The notes below the pieces were generated by a model. The model made no database searches and was not told where the DNA came from. It was given only the letters and a program-made list of their open reading frames with translations. The position numbers were made by a program, and so were the translations under genes. From Streptomyces malachitofuscus (GTDB lineage: Bacteria > Actinomycetota > Actinomycetes > Streptomycetales > Streptomycetaceae): a stretch of DNA of 64,000 nt. The stretch lies in contig NZ_BMUF01000009.1 of the NCBI RefSeq assembly GCF_014650055.1, positions 151,063-215,062 on the forward strand, in the 5' to 3' direction. Numbering within the stretch: position 1 is the first letter of the stretch; the number at the start of each line of letters is the position of its first letter. Of the stretch, positions 1 through 8,886 are shown in pieces.

Positions 1-404
1 GCGTTGACGTCGGCGGACGGCGCCCAGTTGAAGTTGACCCCGCACTCGGCGAGCCGGCGGCCCAGTTCGCGGGCGACGCCCCGGGTCAGGTCGGTGTCGT
101 CGACCGCGCCGAGCGCGTGGTTGCCGGGGAAGGAGGAACCGGTGCGGACCTCCAGGCGGGTGACGTCGCCGCTCTCCTCGTCGATGGCCACCAGCAGGTC
201 GTCCCGCTCGGCCCGCAGCTGCGCGGTGAGGGCGGTGACCTGCTCGGCCGTGGTGACGTTGCGGCCGAACAGCGCGACGGAGGCGAGGCCCTCGCCGAGC
301 CGGCGGCGCACCCAGTCGGGCGCGGTGGTACCGGCGAAGCCGGGCTGGAGCACGGCCAGCGCGTCCCGGGTGAGGGTGTCGGTGCCGGTGGTGAATGTCG
401 TCAT
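1..404 (-). CDS. dasD: GH3 beta-N-acetylhexosaminidase, N-terminal part (dasD-like)
   Basis: This minus-strand gene begins with ATG at 404 and runs off the left edge, so only about 134 residues are visible. They contain the opening of a glycoside hydrolase family 3 barrel, including the segments PDWVRRRLGEG, LFGRNV and AIDEESGDVTRLE. It lies 9 bp downstream of dasC on the same strand, the position held by dasD, a beta-N-acetylglucosaminidase, in S. coelicolor. The visible part closely resembles the complete GH3 gene at 4890, so the das operon is flanked by two paralogues. Its expected role is to split imported chitobiose into GlcNAc. The catalytic KH..G.G motif and nucleophile Asp lie outside the window and cannot be checked. 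Confidence 0.85.
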   Translation of the reverse strand, partial: MTTFTTGTDTLTRDALAVLQPGFAGTTAPDWVRRRLGEGLASVALFGRNVTTAEQVTALTAQLRAERDDLLVAIDEESGDVTRLEVRTGSSFPGNHALGAVDDTDLTRGVARELGRRLAECGVNFNWAPSADVN

Positions 405-413
405 CGGGTGGCG

Positions 414-1244
414 TTATCCCTTCACGGCGCCCGCGGTGAGGCCGCTGACGGCCTTGCGCTGCAGGAAGACGAAGAGGATCAGGATCGGAACGGAGACGAG
501 CGATGACGCGGCCATGGTCGCACCCCAGTCGTCGCCGAACTGGGTCTGGAACCGGGAGAGCCACAGCGGCAGGGTCTGTGCCTCGGCGTCCTTGTTGAGC
601 ACCAGGACCAGGGCGAACTCGTTCCAGGCGGTGATGAATCCGAACAGCGAGGTGGACATCAGTCCCGGCGCGAGCAGCGGCAGGATGACCCGGCGGAACG
701 CCTGGCGCCGGGTGCAGCCGTCGACCATCGCCGACTCCTCCAGCTCCTTCGGCACCGCGGCCACGAAGCCGCGCAGCGTCAGGATGGTGAAGGGGAGGAT
801 CATCATCGTGTAGAAGAGCGTCAGCGGTACGAGGCTGTTCAGCATCGACGCGTCCCGCACGATCATGTACATCGCGATGATCATGACTTCCCAGGGAGCC
901 ATCTGGGCCAGCATGAAGACGATGATGAAGTGCCGCCGCCCCCTGAACCGCATACGGGCGAGGGCGAAGGAGCCGGCCAGCGCGATGATCAGCGAGAAGA
1001 CGACGGCCAGGACGGTGACGGTCAGCGAGTTGGTGACGTACGTCCAGAAGTGGTCGACGTCGACCGCCGTCCGGAAGTGCTCGAAGGTGACGTCGGTCGG
1101 GAACCAGACGGGGTTCTCCGAGACGATGTCGCCGGTCGGCTTGAAGGCCGTGGCGAACATCCAGTAGACGGGGAAGACGAAGCCGAGGAACAGGACGACG
1201 GCCGTGACGTTGGGCCACAGTCGGCCGATGAGCGAGCGCTTCAC
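414..1244 (-). CDS. dasC: DasC, chitobiose ABC transporter permease
   Basis: A 276-residue MalG-type inner-membrane permease with about six membrane segments. The cytoplasmic EAA loop, which contacts the ATPase, reads EESAMVDGCTRRQAF followed by ILPLLAPG. The start is GTG at 1244, overlapping the dasB stop as GTGA; the frame stays open much further upstream but that part is antisense-like sequence inside dasB. With DasB it forms the channel for N,N'-diacetylchitobiose delivered by DasA. No ATPase is encoded here; in streptomycetes the shared MsiK ATPase, encoded elsewhere, serves such transporters (family knowledge). The gene sits third in dasABC, with the GH3 gene following. Confidence 0.93.
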   Translation of the reverse strand: MKRSLIGRLWPNVTAVVLFLGFVFPVYWMFATAFKPTGDIVSENPVWFPTDVTFEHFRTAVDVDHFWTYVTNSLTVTVLAVVFSLIIALAGSFALARMRFRGRRHFIIVFMLAQMAPWEVMIIAMYMIVRDASMLNSLVPLTLFYTMMILPFTILTLRGFVAAVPKELEESAMVDGCTRRQAFRRVILPLLAPGLMSTSLFGFITAWNEFALVLVLNKDAEAQTLPLWLSRFQTQFGDDWGATMAASSLVSVPILILFVFLQRKAVSGLTAGAVKG

Positions 1245-2227
1245 AGCTCGTCCTCCTCTTGCTTGAGCACGATCCGGAGGTAGTAGGCGGTCAGGCCCAG
1301 CAGGATCAGGATGGTCAGGACGGCGATCGCCGCGCCCATGCCGTAGTGCTGGTTGCCGACGCCCTCGACGTAGGCGTAGACGGGCAGGATCTCGGTGAGA
1401 CGGTCGGGTCCGCCGCCGTTGAAGGTGAAGACCTGGACGAACGCCTTGAAGACCCAGATGATCTCCAGGAACGTCGTGGCCAGCAGGAACGGCCGCAGGA
1501 ACGGCAGGGTGACCGTGGTGAAGCTCCGCCAGGCGCCGGCGCCGTCGAGGGACGCGGCCTCGTAGAGCTCCTTCGGGATGGTGGTGGTCGCCGCGTAGAG
1601 GCTGATCGCGACGAACGGGATGGACATCCACACGATCAGCAGGATGACGACGAAGAACGTCGACATCTGGCTGCTGGTCCAGCTGTAGTCGGCCATGGAG
1701 TGCCAGCCGAGCTTGTCCAGCACCCAGTTGACGACACCGAAGCGCTGGGCGAACAGCCACTGGTAGACCGTGGTCGCCGCGACCGGGGGCATCGCCCAGG
1801 CCAGCACCAGGCCGACCATCAGGGTGAACCGCATCCGCGAGCCGAGGCGGGCGAGCAGCAGGCCGATCAGCGTGCCCACGACCATGATCAGGACGACGTT
1901 GACCGCCGTGAACACGATCGAGCGGAGGGTGACCCGCCAGAAGTCCTCGCTGGTGAGGGTCTCCTTGTAGTTGTCGACGCCGTTCCACTCGGTGACGTGC
2001 TGGATCAGCTGCGCCATGTTGAGGTTCTGGAACGACAGCAGTACGTCCTTGAGCAGCGGCCAGCCCAGCAGCAGCACGGTGGCCACGCAGGCGGGCAGCA
2101 GCAACAGGTACGGGGCGAGCGCGCCGGCGCGCGACGCGGCTCTCTTTTTCTGCCCGCCGGGGCCTCCGTCGTCCGCTTTGCGGACGTCCGCCGGGCCGGA
2201 GGGCGGCCGTTCGGTCTGCACGGTCAT
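1241..2227 (-). CDS. dasB: DasB, chitobiose ABC transporter permease
   Basis: A 328-residue MalF-type permease with about six hydrophobic segments and an EAA loop (EAASLDGAGAWRSF) near residue 220. I chose ATG at 2227 (MTVQTERPPS), preceded by a purine-rich GAGAAGAGAG; an in-frame ATG at 2257 would add ten residues. The N-terminus has a charged cytoplasmic tail before the first helix. Its stop overlaps the dasC start, so the two permeases are probably translationally coupled. It lies about 90 bp downstream of dasA. Expected role: one half of the membrane channel for chitobiose import. Confidence 0.92.
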   Translation of the reverse strand: MTVQTERPPSGPADVRKADDGGPGGQKKRAASRAGALAPYLLLLPACVATVLLLGWPLLKDVLLSFQNLNMAQLIQHVTEWNGVDNYKETLTSEDFWRVTLRSIVFTAVNVVLIMVVGTLIGLLLARLGSRMRFTLMVGLVLAWAMPPVAATTVYQWLFAQRFGVVNWVLDKLGWHSMADYSWTSSQMSTFFVVILLIVWMSIPFVAISLYAATTTIPKELYEAASLDGAGAWRSFTTVTLPFLRPFLLATTFLEIIWVFKAFVQVFTFNGGGPDRLTEILPVYAYVEGVGNQHYGMGAAIAVLTILILLGLTAYYLRIVLKQEEDEL

Positions 2228-2315
2228 GCTCGCGATCTCTCTTCTCGGCCTGTTCAACGCCGGGGCGGGGACCGTCGTTCGGCCGGTCCCCGCTCCGGTG
2301 GGAGTGCTTGCGCTT

Positions 2316-3593
2316 CTACTGCTGCTGCGCCAGGCGCTTGTTGAACTCGCCCTCGACCTGCTTGGCGGCGTCGGCCGGGGACTTGCCGTTCAGGACGGCG
2401 GTCAGGTACGTCTTGATCGGGTTGGGGTCGTTCTCGACCGCGGCCCACTCGGGGATCAGCGGCGTGGTGCCGCCGACGGCGGCGGCCGGAGCGGCGGCCT
2501 CGGCGGGGGCGTTGCCCTCGAGGTTGCTCTGCAGCGACTCCTTGTTGGGGATGACGCCGTTGAGCTTGGCCAGCTGGCCCTCGAACTTGTCGGACAGCGC
2601 GATCTTCAGGAACTCCTTGGCGAGGTCCTGCTTCTTGCTGCCGGCGGCGACGGCGAGGTTGGAGCCGCCGAGGAAGACGCCCTCGGGCTTGTCGGCGGTC
2701 GCACCCGGGATGGTGAAGTAGCCGATCTCCTTCTCGATCTTCGGGTTGGCCTTGATCGCGATGCCGGCTTCCCAGCCCATGCCGATGAAGGCGCCGACGT
2801 TGCCCTTGGCGAAGACCTCACCCTGCTGCGGGGTGGCCTCGTCCTTGTCCTTGGGGGCCTTGGACAGGCTCTGGAACTTCTTGTAGGTCTCCGCGGCGGC
2901 GACGACCTTCGGGTCGTCGAGGTTGGAGACGTACTTGTCGCCGTCCTTCTTGACCAGCTCGCCGCCCTCGCCGATCACCAGGCCGACGAAGTGGTACCAG
3001 TTCTGGCCGGGCAGGTAGATCGGCTCGGCGTCGGTCTTCTCACCGATCGTCTTGAGCGCGTCGTAGAACTCGTCGCGGGTCTTGGGCGTCTCCTTGAGGC
3101 CGGCGTCGGCCCAGACCTTCTTGTTGTAGAGGACGACGCGGTTGGCGAAGTACCAGGGCGCCGCGTACTGCTTGCCCTCGAAGATGGACGACTCGTTGAG
3201 CGACTCGGTCCACTCGCCGCCGATCTCCGACTTGAGGTCGGCGAGGTCGGCGAGGCCGCCGGTCTTGGCGTAGGCCGGGGTCTGGGTGTTGCCGATCTCG
3301 AAGACGTCCGGCGGGTTCTCCTCGGAGAGCGCGGTGGTCAGCTTCTGCTGAATACCGTTCCACTGCTGGACCTCGAACTCGACCTTCGCCTTGGTCTTCT
3401 TCTCGAACTCGGCGGCGAGGTCCTTCTGCCACTGGTCCGGAGAGGAACCGTCCATCACCCAGACGGTGAGCGTCTCGCCGGCGTAGCCGTCCGCGCCCGC
3501 CTTCTTGTCGCTGCCACCGTCGTCGCCGCCACACGCGGCGACGGAGAACAACATGCCCGCGACACCGATCGCGGCTATCAGCTTGCGCTTCAC
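2316..3593 (-). CDS. dasA: DasA, chitobiose-binding lipoprotein
   Basis: A 425-residue extracellular solute-binding protein of ABC family 1. A lipoprotein signal (KRKLIAAIG, lipobox VAAC with Cys21) shows it is anchored outside the membrane. GTG at 3593 is the start, preceded by a strong GGAGGGG at about 3599-3606; in-frame upstream codons are not typical of a signal peptide. The protein agrees with S. coelicolor DasA over its whole length as I recall it, for example TLTVWVMDGSSPD, QKLTTALSEENPPDVF and the IPEWAAVENDPNPIKTYL region, ending in LAQQQ. It binds chitobiose and hands it to DasBC. The operon is divergent from dasR, with three DasR-type sites between them. Confidence 0.95.
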   Translation of the reverse strand: MKRKLIAAIGVAGMLFSVAACGGDDGGSDKKAGADGYAGETLTVWVMDGSSPDQWQKDLAAEFEKKTKAKVEFEVQQWNGIQQKLTTALSEENPPDVFEIGNTQTPAYAKTGGLADLADLKSEIGGEWTESLNESSIFEGKQYAAPWYFANRVVLYNKKVWADAGLKETPKTRDEFYDALKTIGEKTDAEPIYLPGQNWYHFVGLVIGEGGELVKKDGDKYVSNLDDPKVVAAAETYKKFQSLSKAPKDKDEATPQQGEVFAKGNVGAFIGMGWEAGIAIKANPKIEKEIGYFTIPGATADKPEGVFLGGSNLAVAAGSKKQDLAKEFLKIALSDKFEGQLAKLNGVIPNKESLQSNLEGNAPAEAAAPAAAVGGTTPLIPEWAAVENDPNPIKTYLTAVLNGKSPADAAKQVEGEFNKRLAQQQ

Positions 3594-3694
3594 GCGCCAC
3601 CCCTCCTCAGGAATGCCTTCCACACCCACGCCCTCGGCGGTGACCCCCACAACGGCGCAACAGCTCGGCGGGCTGGGACCCGGCTTCCTCTAAA

Positions 3695-3730
3695 TGGTTT
3701 AGACCAGCAAGGGGAGCTTGGCCTAGACCT
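3695..3730. promoter_or_regulatory. Tandem DasR (dre) operators upstream of dasA
   Basis: Two copies of the 12-bp dre core TGGTCTAGACCA lie 24 bp apart: TGGTTTAGACCA at 3695-3706 (11 of 12) and TGGCCTAGACCT at 3719-3730 (10 of 12). They lie 100-140 bp upstream of the dasA start, in the dasA-dasR gap, where S. coelicolor carries DasR sites. They fit repression of dasABC that is relieved by GlcN-6-P binding to DasR; that mechanism is known for the family, not shown here. Confidence 0.88.
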
Positions 3731-3827
3731 ATGGCTCTGTCAAGGGTCGTGGACTCACGCCTGGATAACGGCTCGGACACCTCTTCCGGGCCGCAGAACT
3801 CCACCCAAACGGGGATGGGTTGACGGT

Positions 3828-3839
3828 TGGACTAGACCA
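3828..3839. promoter_or_regulatory. DasR (dre) operator upstream of dasR
   Basis: TGGACTAGACCA matches the dre core at 11 of 12 positions and lies 127 bp before the dasR start codon. The position suggests autoregulation of dasR. Confidence 0.85.
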
Positions 3840-3965
3840 AAGAGAGAGCTCACCGTTATAACGGGATCGCCGAGCGTGCGGCGCCGACCCCGGCCGTCCG
3901 CCGACGTGCACCGCGGCCGGCCCCCTGCCGTCCGCGCGCCGGACACCGCAGCCGGAAGGCAGGTC

Positions 3966-4730
3966 ATGAGCACGGACGTCAGCACCGCCCAGGCCGACAC
4001 GGGGGCGCCGGGCCGTATCGGTCGCGTTCCGAAGTACTACCGCATCAAGCAACGGTTACTGCAGATGACCGACGAGCGGGCACCGGGCTCCCCGATGCCC
4101 GCCGAGCGCCTGCTCGCCGTCGAGTTCCGCACCTCCCGCACCACGATCCGCAAGGCCCTGCAGGAGCTGGTGGGCGAGGGCCGGCTCGACCGCATCCAGG
4201 GCAAGGGCACGTTCGTCGCCCGCCCCAAGGTCTACCGGACGCTCCAGCTGACCTCGTACACCGAGGACATGCGGGCGCAGGGACTCAGCCCCACCTCCCA
4301 GGTGCTGGACATCGGGTACATCGCCGCCGACGCCGAGCTGGCGGCCCTGCTGGAGATGGAGCCGGGGGACAGGGTGCTGCGCATCGAGCGGCTGCGGCTG
4401 GCCGGCGGGGAGCCCATGGCGATCGAGGCGACCCACCTGTCCGACCGCCGCTTCCCTCACCTGCGCCGCAACCTGAGCCGCTACACCTCGCTCTACACCA
4501 CCCTGGCCGAGGTGTACGGCGTCCGGCCGGCGGAGGCCGACGAGACCATCGAGACCTCCCCGGCGACACCGCGGGAGGCGGGGCTGCTCGCCACGGACGT
4601 GGGCCTGCCGATGCTGCTGCTCTCCCGCCACTCGCGGGACGAATCGGGCATGCCGGTCGAGTGGGTCCGCTCGGTGTACCGCGGCTCGCGCTACAAGTTC
4701 ACCGCGACATTGACCCGCCCGACGCCCTGA
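3966..4730 (+). CDS. dasR: DasR, GntR/HutC-family global repressor
   Basis: A 254-residue regulator with an N-terminal GntR winged helix (about residues 20-90, including SRTTIRKALQELVGEGRL and IQGKGTFVARPK) and a C-terminal UTRA effector domain (LTSYTEDMRAQGL, DEAETIETS-like segment, VEWVRSVYRG). The start ATG at 3966 has GGAAGG upstream. The sequence follows S. coelicolor DasR closely, including the opening MSTDVS. DasR senses GlcN-6-P and GlcNAc-6-P and controls chitin/GlcNAc uptake and many antibiotic clusters by binding dre sites. Here dre-type sites are found on both sides of this gene, and also at 13420 and, weakly, at 35675. The open frame continues far upstream of 3966, but that part is antisense to the das genes. 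Confidence 0.95.
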   Translation: MSTDVSTAQADTGAPGRIGRVPKYYRIKQRLLQMTDERAPGSPMPAERLLAVEFRTSRTTIRKALQELVGEGRLDRIQGKGTFVARPKVYRTLQLTSYTEDMRAQGLSPTSQVLDIGYIAADAELAALLEMEPGDRVLRIERLRLAGGEPMAIEATHLSDRRFPHLRRNLSRYTSLYTTLAEVYGVRPAEADETIETSPATPREAGLLATDVGLPMLLLSRHSRDESGMPVEWVRSVYRGSRYKFTATLTRPTP

Positions 4731-4800
4731 CCGGGCCCTTCACCGTCAACTCGGGGCGTTTGGCGGCAAGTTCGACAAGACCTTCCTTGACACGACCCAT

Positions 4801-4833
4801 TGGTCCAGTCCAACATCAAAATGGTCTGAACCA
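4801..4833. promoter_or_regulatory. Two degenerate dre-like sites upstream of the second GH3 gene
   Basis: TGGTCCAGTCCA at 4801-4812 and TGGTCTGAACCA at 4822-4833 each match the dre core at 10 of 12 positions, 21 bp apart and 57-89 bp before the GH3 start. They resemble the tandem pair in front of dasA. Confidence 0.65.
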
Positions 4834-4889
4834 CTCGTGGCGCATCCCGTTGGCATCCGCCGCGTGCACAACCCGCACGGAGGTCCCGC

Positions 4890-6410
4890 ATGACCGAGAA
4901 GAGCCACCCGCGGCTGTCGCGGTGGGCGCACTCCGTGCTCCAGCCGGGCTTCGAGGGGACGACGGTGCCCGACTGGGTGCGCCGCCGGATCTCCGAGGGG
5001 CTCTCCTCCGTCGTCCTGTTCGGCCGCAACATCCAGGGTCCGGAACAGGTCGCGGGGCTCACCCACGCCCTGTACGCGGAGAATCCCGGCCTCGTGGTCG
5101 CCATCGACGAGGAGGCGGGGGACGTCACCCGGCTCGAGGCCCGCACCGGGGCGTCCCGCCCGGGCAACCTGGCCCTCGGCACGCTCGACGACATCGATGT
5201 CACCGAGCAGGTCGCCCGCGATGTCGGCCGGGAACTGCACGGCCTCGGCATCACCCTGGACTACGCGCCGAGCGCCGACGTCAACACCAACCCGCTGAAT
5301 CCGGTGATCGGGGTGCGCTCCTTCGGGGCGCGCCCCGACGTCGTCTCCCGGCACGCCGCCGCCTGGGTGCGGGGCCTGCAGTCGGCGGGTGTCGCCGCGT
5401 GCGCCAAGCACTTCCCCGGCCACGGTGACACCGTGGTCGACTCCCATCACGGGCTGCCGCAGGTCTCGGCCGCCGCCGGCACCCTCGCGCTGACCGCGCT
5501 GCCGCCGTTCATCGCCGCCATGGACGCGGGCGTACGGGCCGTGATGACCGCGCACCTGCTGGTACCCGCCTACGACGACCGGTGGCCGGCGACCCTGAGC
5601 CGCCCCGTCGTCGACGACCTGCTGCGCGGCGAGCTCGGCTTCACCGGGCTGGTCGTGACCGACGCCGTGGAGATGGGGGCCGTGGCCGACCGCTACGGCA
5701 TGCCGGGTGCCGCCGTCCGGGCCGTCGCCGCCGGTGCGGACGCGGTCTGCGTCGGCAGCGAGAACGCCGACGAGGCGACCACGGCCCTGCTGGCCGACGC
5801 CCTGGTGGGCGCCGTGCTGGCGGGGCGCCTGCCGGAGCAGCGGCTGGCCGAGGCGGCCGGGCGGGTACGGGAGTTCGCCGAGTGGGCAAGCGCCCTGCGC
5901 CGCACCACGCCCGAGCCCGGCTGCACGCCCGGCATCGGGCTGGCGGCGGCCCGGCGGGCCGTCCACATCCATCACAAGCCGGACCGGGACGCCGAGTTCC
6001 CGCTCGTGGACGCCCCCCACGTGGTGGAACTGGCTCCCGCCACCACCCTCGCCATCGACCCCGGAACCCCGTGGGGCGTGGCGGAACCACTGAAGACGCT
6101 GCGTCCGGGCACCACGTCCGTCCGGATCGGCGAACACCGTCTGCAGGACGGCGACGAGGTGCTGGACCGGCTGGCGCTGCGCCCGGCGCACGGCCGTCCG
6201 CTGGTGGTGGTCGTCCGCGACGCCGCCCGCTACGGATGGATGACCCGCGCCCTCGCCTCCCTGGTCCGCCGCCGGCCCGACGCGCTCGTCGTCGAGATGG
6301 GCGTACCCGCGGGCGAACGCCCCGGTGCGGTGTATCTGGCGACGCACGGCGCCACGCGCGTCTCGGGCATCGCCGCCGCCGAGGTCCTGGTGGGCCGAGC
6401 CGGGCCGTAG
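4890..6410 (+). CDS. GH3 beta-N-acetylhexosaminidase (NagZ-like)
   Basis: A 506-residue glycoside hydrolase family 3 protein. The NagZ-type catalytic loop KHFPGHGDTVVDSHH starts at residue 173 and the likely nucleophile is Asp258 in VVTDAVEMG. A C-terminal domain of about 180 residues follows the barrel. There is no signal peptide, so it should act in the cytoplasm, releasing GlcNAc from imported chito-oligosaccharides or peptidoglycan fragments. The start ATG at 4890 has GGAGG 6-7 nt upstream. It lies 159 bp after dasR with two dre-like sites in the gap, and its N-terminus is strikingly similar to the truncated GH3 gene at the left edge. Confidence 0.9.
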   Translation: MTEKSHPRLSRWAHSVLQPGFEGTTVPDWVRRRISEGLSSVVLFGRNIQGPEQVAGLTHALYAENPGLVVAIDEEAGDVTRLEARTGASRPGNLALGTLDDIDVTEQVARDVGRELHGLGITLDYAPSADVNTNPLNPVIGVRSFGARPDVVSRHAAAWVRGLQSAGVAACAKHFPGHGDTVVDSHHGLPQVSAAAGTLALTALPPFIAAMDAGVRAVMTAHLLVPAYDDRWPATLSRPVVDDLLRGELGFTGLVVTDAVEMGAVADRYGMPGAAVRAVAAGADAVCVGSENADEATTALLADALVGAVLAGRLPEQRLAEAAGRVREFAEWASALRRTTPEPGCTPGIGLAAARRAVHIHHKPDRDAEFPLVDAPHVVELAPATTLAIDPGTPWGVAEPLKTLRPGTTSVRIGEHRLQDGDEVLDRLALRPAHGRPLVVVVRDAARYGWMTRALASLVRRRPDALVVEMGVPAGERPGAVYLATHGATRVSGIAAAEVLVGRAGP

Positions 6411-6532
6411 GGCACGGCCGGTCACCGATTCCTGCGCCGCCCTCTCCCCCCACCTTCCCCTTTTGACCCGTTCTGTTCTGTCCTGCCCTGTCCGCATGCC
6501 GTGAGTGACCCCGAACCTTCCCGGAGTACCGC

Positions 6533-7558
6533 ATGACGACGCACCACCGCTTCTTACACCGCGCCGCCTCCGAGCGCCCCTACTTCAGTGCCGACGGCGA
6601 GACCTACCTCGCCGCGACGCAGCTGAGGCATCTGACCAAGGACCTGCCGCTGCGGGTGCTCTCGGAGGAACAGTTCGCGTCCTGGCAGAACCACGGCTAT
6701 GTGGTGGTCCCGGAGGCGATATCCCGCGACGCGGCCAAACTGCTGCTGGAGTTCGCCTGGGAGTTCCAGGGCCTCGACCCGCACCGCCCCGACACCTGGT
6801 ATCCGGAGCGCACCTTCCGCTCGGACCTCGACCGGGACCTGTACGTCTACGGCTTCGTCGAGGCGTACCACCACCAGCGGATCTGGGACAGCAGGCAGAC
6901 CCAGCGGGTCTACGACGCCTTCGTGGACGTCTGGGACTGCGAGGAGCTCTGGGTCACCCTGGACCGCCTCAACCTCAATCCGCCCAATGTGAAGAACCGC
7001 TCGCGCTCCCTGATCGACCCCACGGACGAGGGCTTCGACATCGAGCTGCACTGGGACGTGGACACCACGGCGAGCACTCCGCCGCAGCGGGTGCAGGGCA
7101 TCATCGCCCTCACCGACACGGAGCCGGACCAGGGCGGCTTCCAGTGCTCCCCGGAGCTCTTCCGCCGCTTCGACGAGTGGAAGGTCGCCCAGCCCGCCGA
7201 CCGCGACCCGATCCGCCCCGGCACCGACCGCACGGAGTTCCCGGTGGTCCGGCCCCAGCTGGGGGCCGGTGACCTGCTGATCTTCAACGGCATGCTGGCG
7301 CACGGTGTGGCCGGCAACTCCTCGGTCGACGGAGTGCGCGCGGTGCAGTACCTGTCGATGATGCCCGCCCTCGAGGAGCACGAGCAGCTGCGCCGGTCCC
7401 GGGTGGAGTCCTGGCGCACGCTCAGCACTCCCGACTGGAACGCGACCCTGCTCGGCGACGCCACGCAGCACGAGTCCCTGCGCTACGGCCCCGCCGAACT
7501 CGACGGTCTGGGCCGCAGGCTGCTGGGACTCGACACCTGGCACGAGCGCACACGATGA
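6533..7558 (+). CDS. Phytanoyl-CoA dioxygenase (PhyH) family Fe(II)/2-oxoglutarate oxygenase
   Basis: A 341-residue PhyH-family enzyme. The facial triad is visible as His173 and Asp175 in LHWDVD and His257 in GMLAHGV; the 2-oxoglutarate-binding Arg is probably in the RAVQYLSMM segment. CGGAG lies 6 nt before ATG 6533. It opens a four-gene operon in which each gene overlaps the next by a few bases. Such enzymes hydroxylate, and sometimes chlorinate or desaturate, small-molecule substrates; the HxD Asp here argues against a halogenase. The natural substrate is unknown, but neighbours that handle a carboxylated amine or amino acid suggest one of those. Confidence 0.85.
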   Translation: MTTHHRFLHRAASERPYFSADGETYLAATQLRHLTKDLPLRVLSEEQFASWQNHGYVVVPEAISRDAAKLLLEFAWEFQGLDPHRPDTWYPERTFRSDLDRDLYVYGFVEAYHHQRIWDSRQTQRVYDAFVDVWDCEELWVTLDRLNLNPPNVKNRSRSLIDPTDEGFDIELHWDVDTTASTPPQRVQGIIALTDTEPDQGGFQCSPELFRRFDEWKVAQPADRDPIRPGTDRTEFPVVRPQLGAGDLLIFNGMLAHGVAGNSSVDGVRAVQYLSMMPALEEHEQLRRSRVESWRTLSTPDWNATLLGDATQHESLRYGPAELDGLGRRLLGLDTWHERTR

Positions 7559-8886
7559 GGCGGGGAACCGACGTGCACCGGATATGTCTGGCCCTCCCCA
7601 CCGACCGGGAGTGCTCCGCGACCATCACGGCCATCGGCGCCGAAGCCGTTGACGCCGTACGGCACTTCGACGTCGAAGTGCATCTGCTGATCCTCGACTC
7701 CGCCGACGAGCCGACCCGCGCGGCCCACGCCCGGACGGCCGCCGCGCTCCCCGAGGTGCCCGGCGTCGTCGTCCACCATCTCGACGAGGCGGCCCAGCGG
7801 GACTTCCTGCGCCGCGCCGTCGACCGGGCCGCGCTCCCGGAACCGGAACGGGTCCTCGATCTCATGCTCCCGGACGCGCTGTCGTACGGCGCCTGCACCA
7901 ACCGGGCGTTCCTGATCGCCGCCGCGCTGGGCTGCCGTTCGGTGCACCGGCGCGACTCCGACTGCAGCTATCAGGTCTTCGAGGGCGAGCCCGTCCACCC
8001 CGTCCACCACGAGCTGGCCTCCCTGGGCAAGCCGGCTCGTGACGCCGTCGCCGGTGTGTCGGAGGTGACCCTGGATCCCGCGATCGCCGACCGGACCGTG
8101 TCGATGGTGGGCGCCTCCTTCATCGGGGAGCTCTCCGTCGACATCGGCCGGATCCAGGAGCTCGACAAGGAGGTGTACGAGGAGGTCGTCGGCCTGTGGG
8201 CGCCCGGCCACTGGACCGCCGAACAGCGGCGGGAGCTGGTCGAGGAGTCCTTCAAGGGCGCGGGGACGCAGCCCTTCACCGGCGACCACTCGACGCTGAC
8301 GCTGGTCGATCCGATGCGCGTCGACATGTCCAACATCGCCTTCGACCACGACGTGTACGAGCGGCTGCCGCTGCCGCCCGCCACCGCGACCATCGGCAGC
8401 GACTACTTTCTGATCCACGCCGTGTACGACGCCGGACTGCCCGGCGTCCTGCACAACCGGCACATCGAGAACTACTACACCGGGGAACGCCGCACGCACG
8501 CCGGCTTCCTGGCGTACCAGACGCGGTTCGTGAAGTTCCTGCTGTCGATGCTGTACCTCCACTACGTCTACGAGCGGATGGCCGACGCGGGCGCCTCCCT
8601 GCTGGACGACCGAGGGCGGCTCGACCCGGCGCCGTTCGCCGCGTTCCTCGCCGAGAGCGTGCGGCTGGACCGTACGGAGAACGAGCGGCGGCTGGACACG
8701 GTCGCGTCGGCGTACGCGCGACTGGGCGGGGAGTACGCCGAGTTCGCGCGCGGCATGACGGCGGACCGGGAACGCCTGCTGGACGAGGCCGCGCGGGACA
8801 CCGAGGAGTTCGTGCACCTGATCGGGGCCTGGGAGCCCCTGGTGCGAGCGGCCGGGCTCACGGACGTGCGGAGCACCCCCCGGTGA
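7555..8886 (+). CDS. Uncharacterised glycosyltransferase-like protein (possibly DUF6271)
   Basis: A 443-residue soluble protein. The first 150 residues alternate strands and helices as in a GT-A nucleotide-binding fold (ICLALPTDRE, VEVHLLILDSAD) and contain RRDSDCS, a DxD-like motif. The middle contains DHSTLTLVDP and MRVDMSNIAFD, and the C-terminal third is helical. From memory it resembles an uncharacterised actinobacterial family (DUF6271), but I cannot verify this. ATG 7555 overlaps the upstream stop; GTG 7573 with GGGGA 6 nt upstream is an equally good start and would remove six residues. Sandwiched between the PhyH enzyme and the decarboxylase, it may transfer a sugar or build the scaffold. 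Function unknown. Confidence 0.7.
   Translation: MRRGTDVHRICLALPTDRECSATITAIGAEAVDAVRHFDVEVHLLILDSADEPTRAAHARTAAALPEVPGVVVHHLDEAAQRDFLRRAVDRAALPEPERVLDLMLPDALSYGACTNRAFLIAAALGCRSVHRRDSDCSYQVFEGEPVHPVHHELASLGKPARDAVAGVSEVTLDPAIADRTVSMVGASFIGELSVDIGRIQELDKEVYEEVVGLWAPGHWTAEQRRELVEESFKGAGTQPFTGDHSTLTLVDPMRVDMSNIAFDHDVYERLPLPPATATIGSDYFLIHAVYDAGLPGVLHNRHIENYYTGERRTHAGFLAYQTRFVKFLLSMLYLHYVYERMADAGASLLDDRGRLDPAPFAAFLAESVRLDRTENERRLDTVASAYARLGGEYAEFARGMTADRERLLDEAARDTEEFVHLIGAWEPLVRAAGLTDVRSTPR

Noticed and set aside
1971..3965. Plus-strand frame reading into dasR from upstream.
   Set aside because: The part before 3966 is antisense to dasB and dasA; the DasR family start at 3966 and its ribosome site fit much better.
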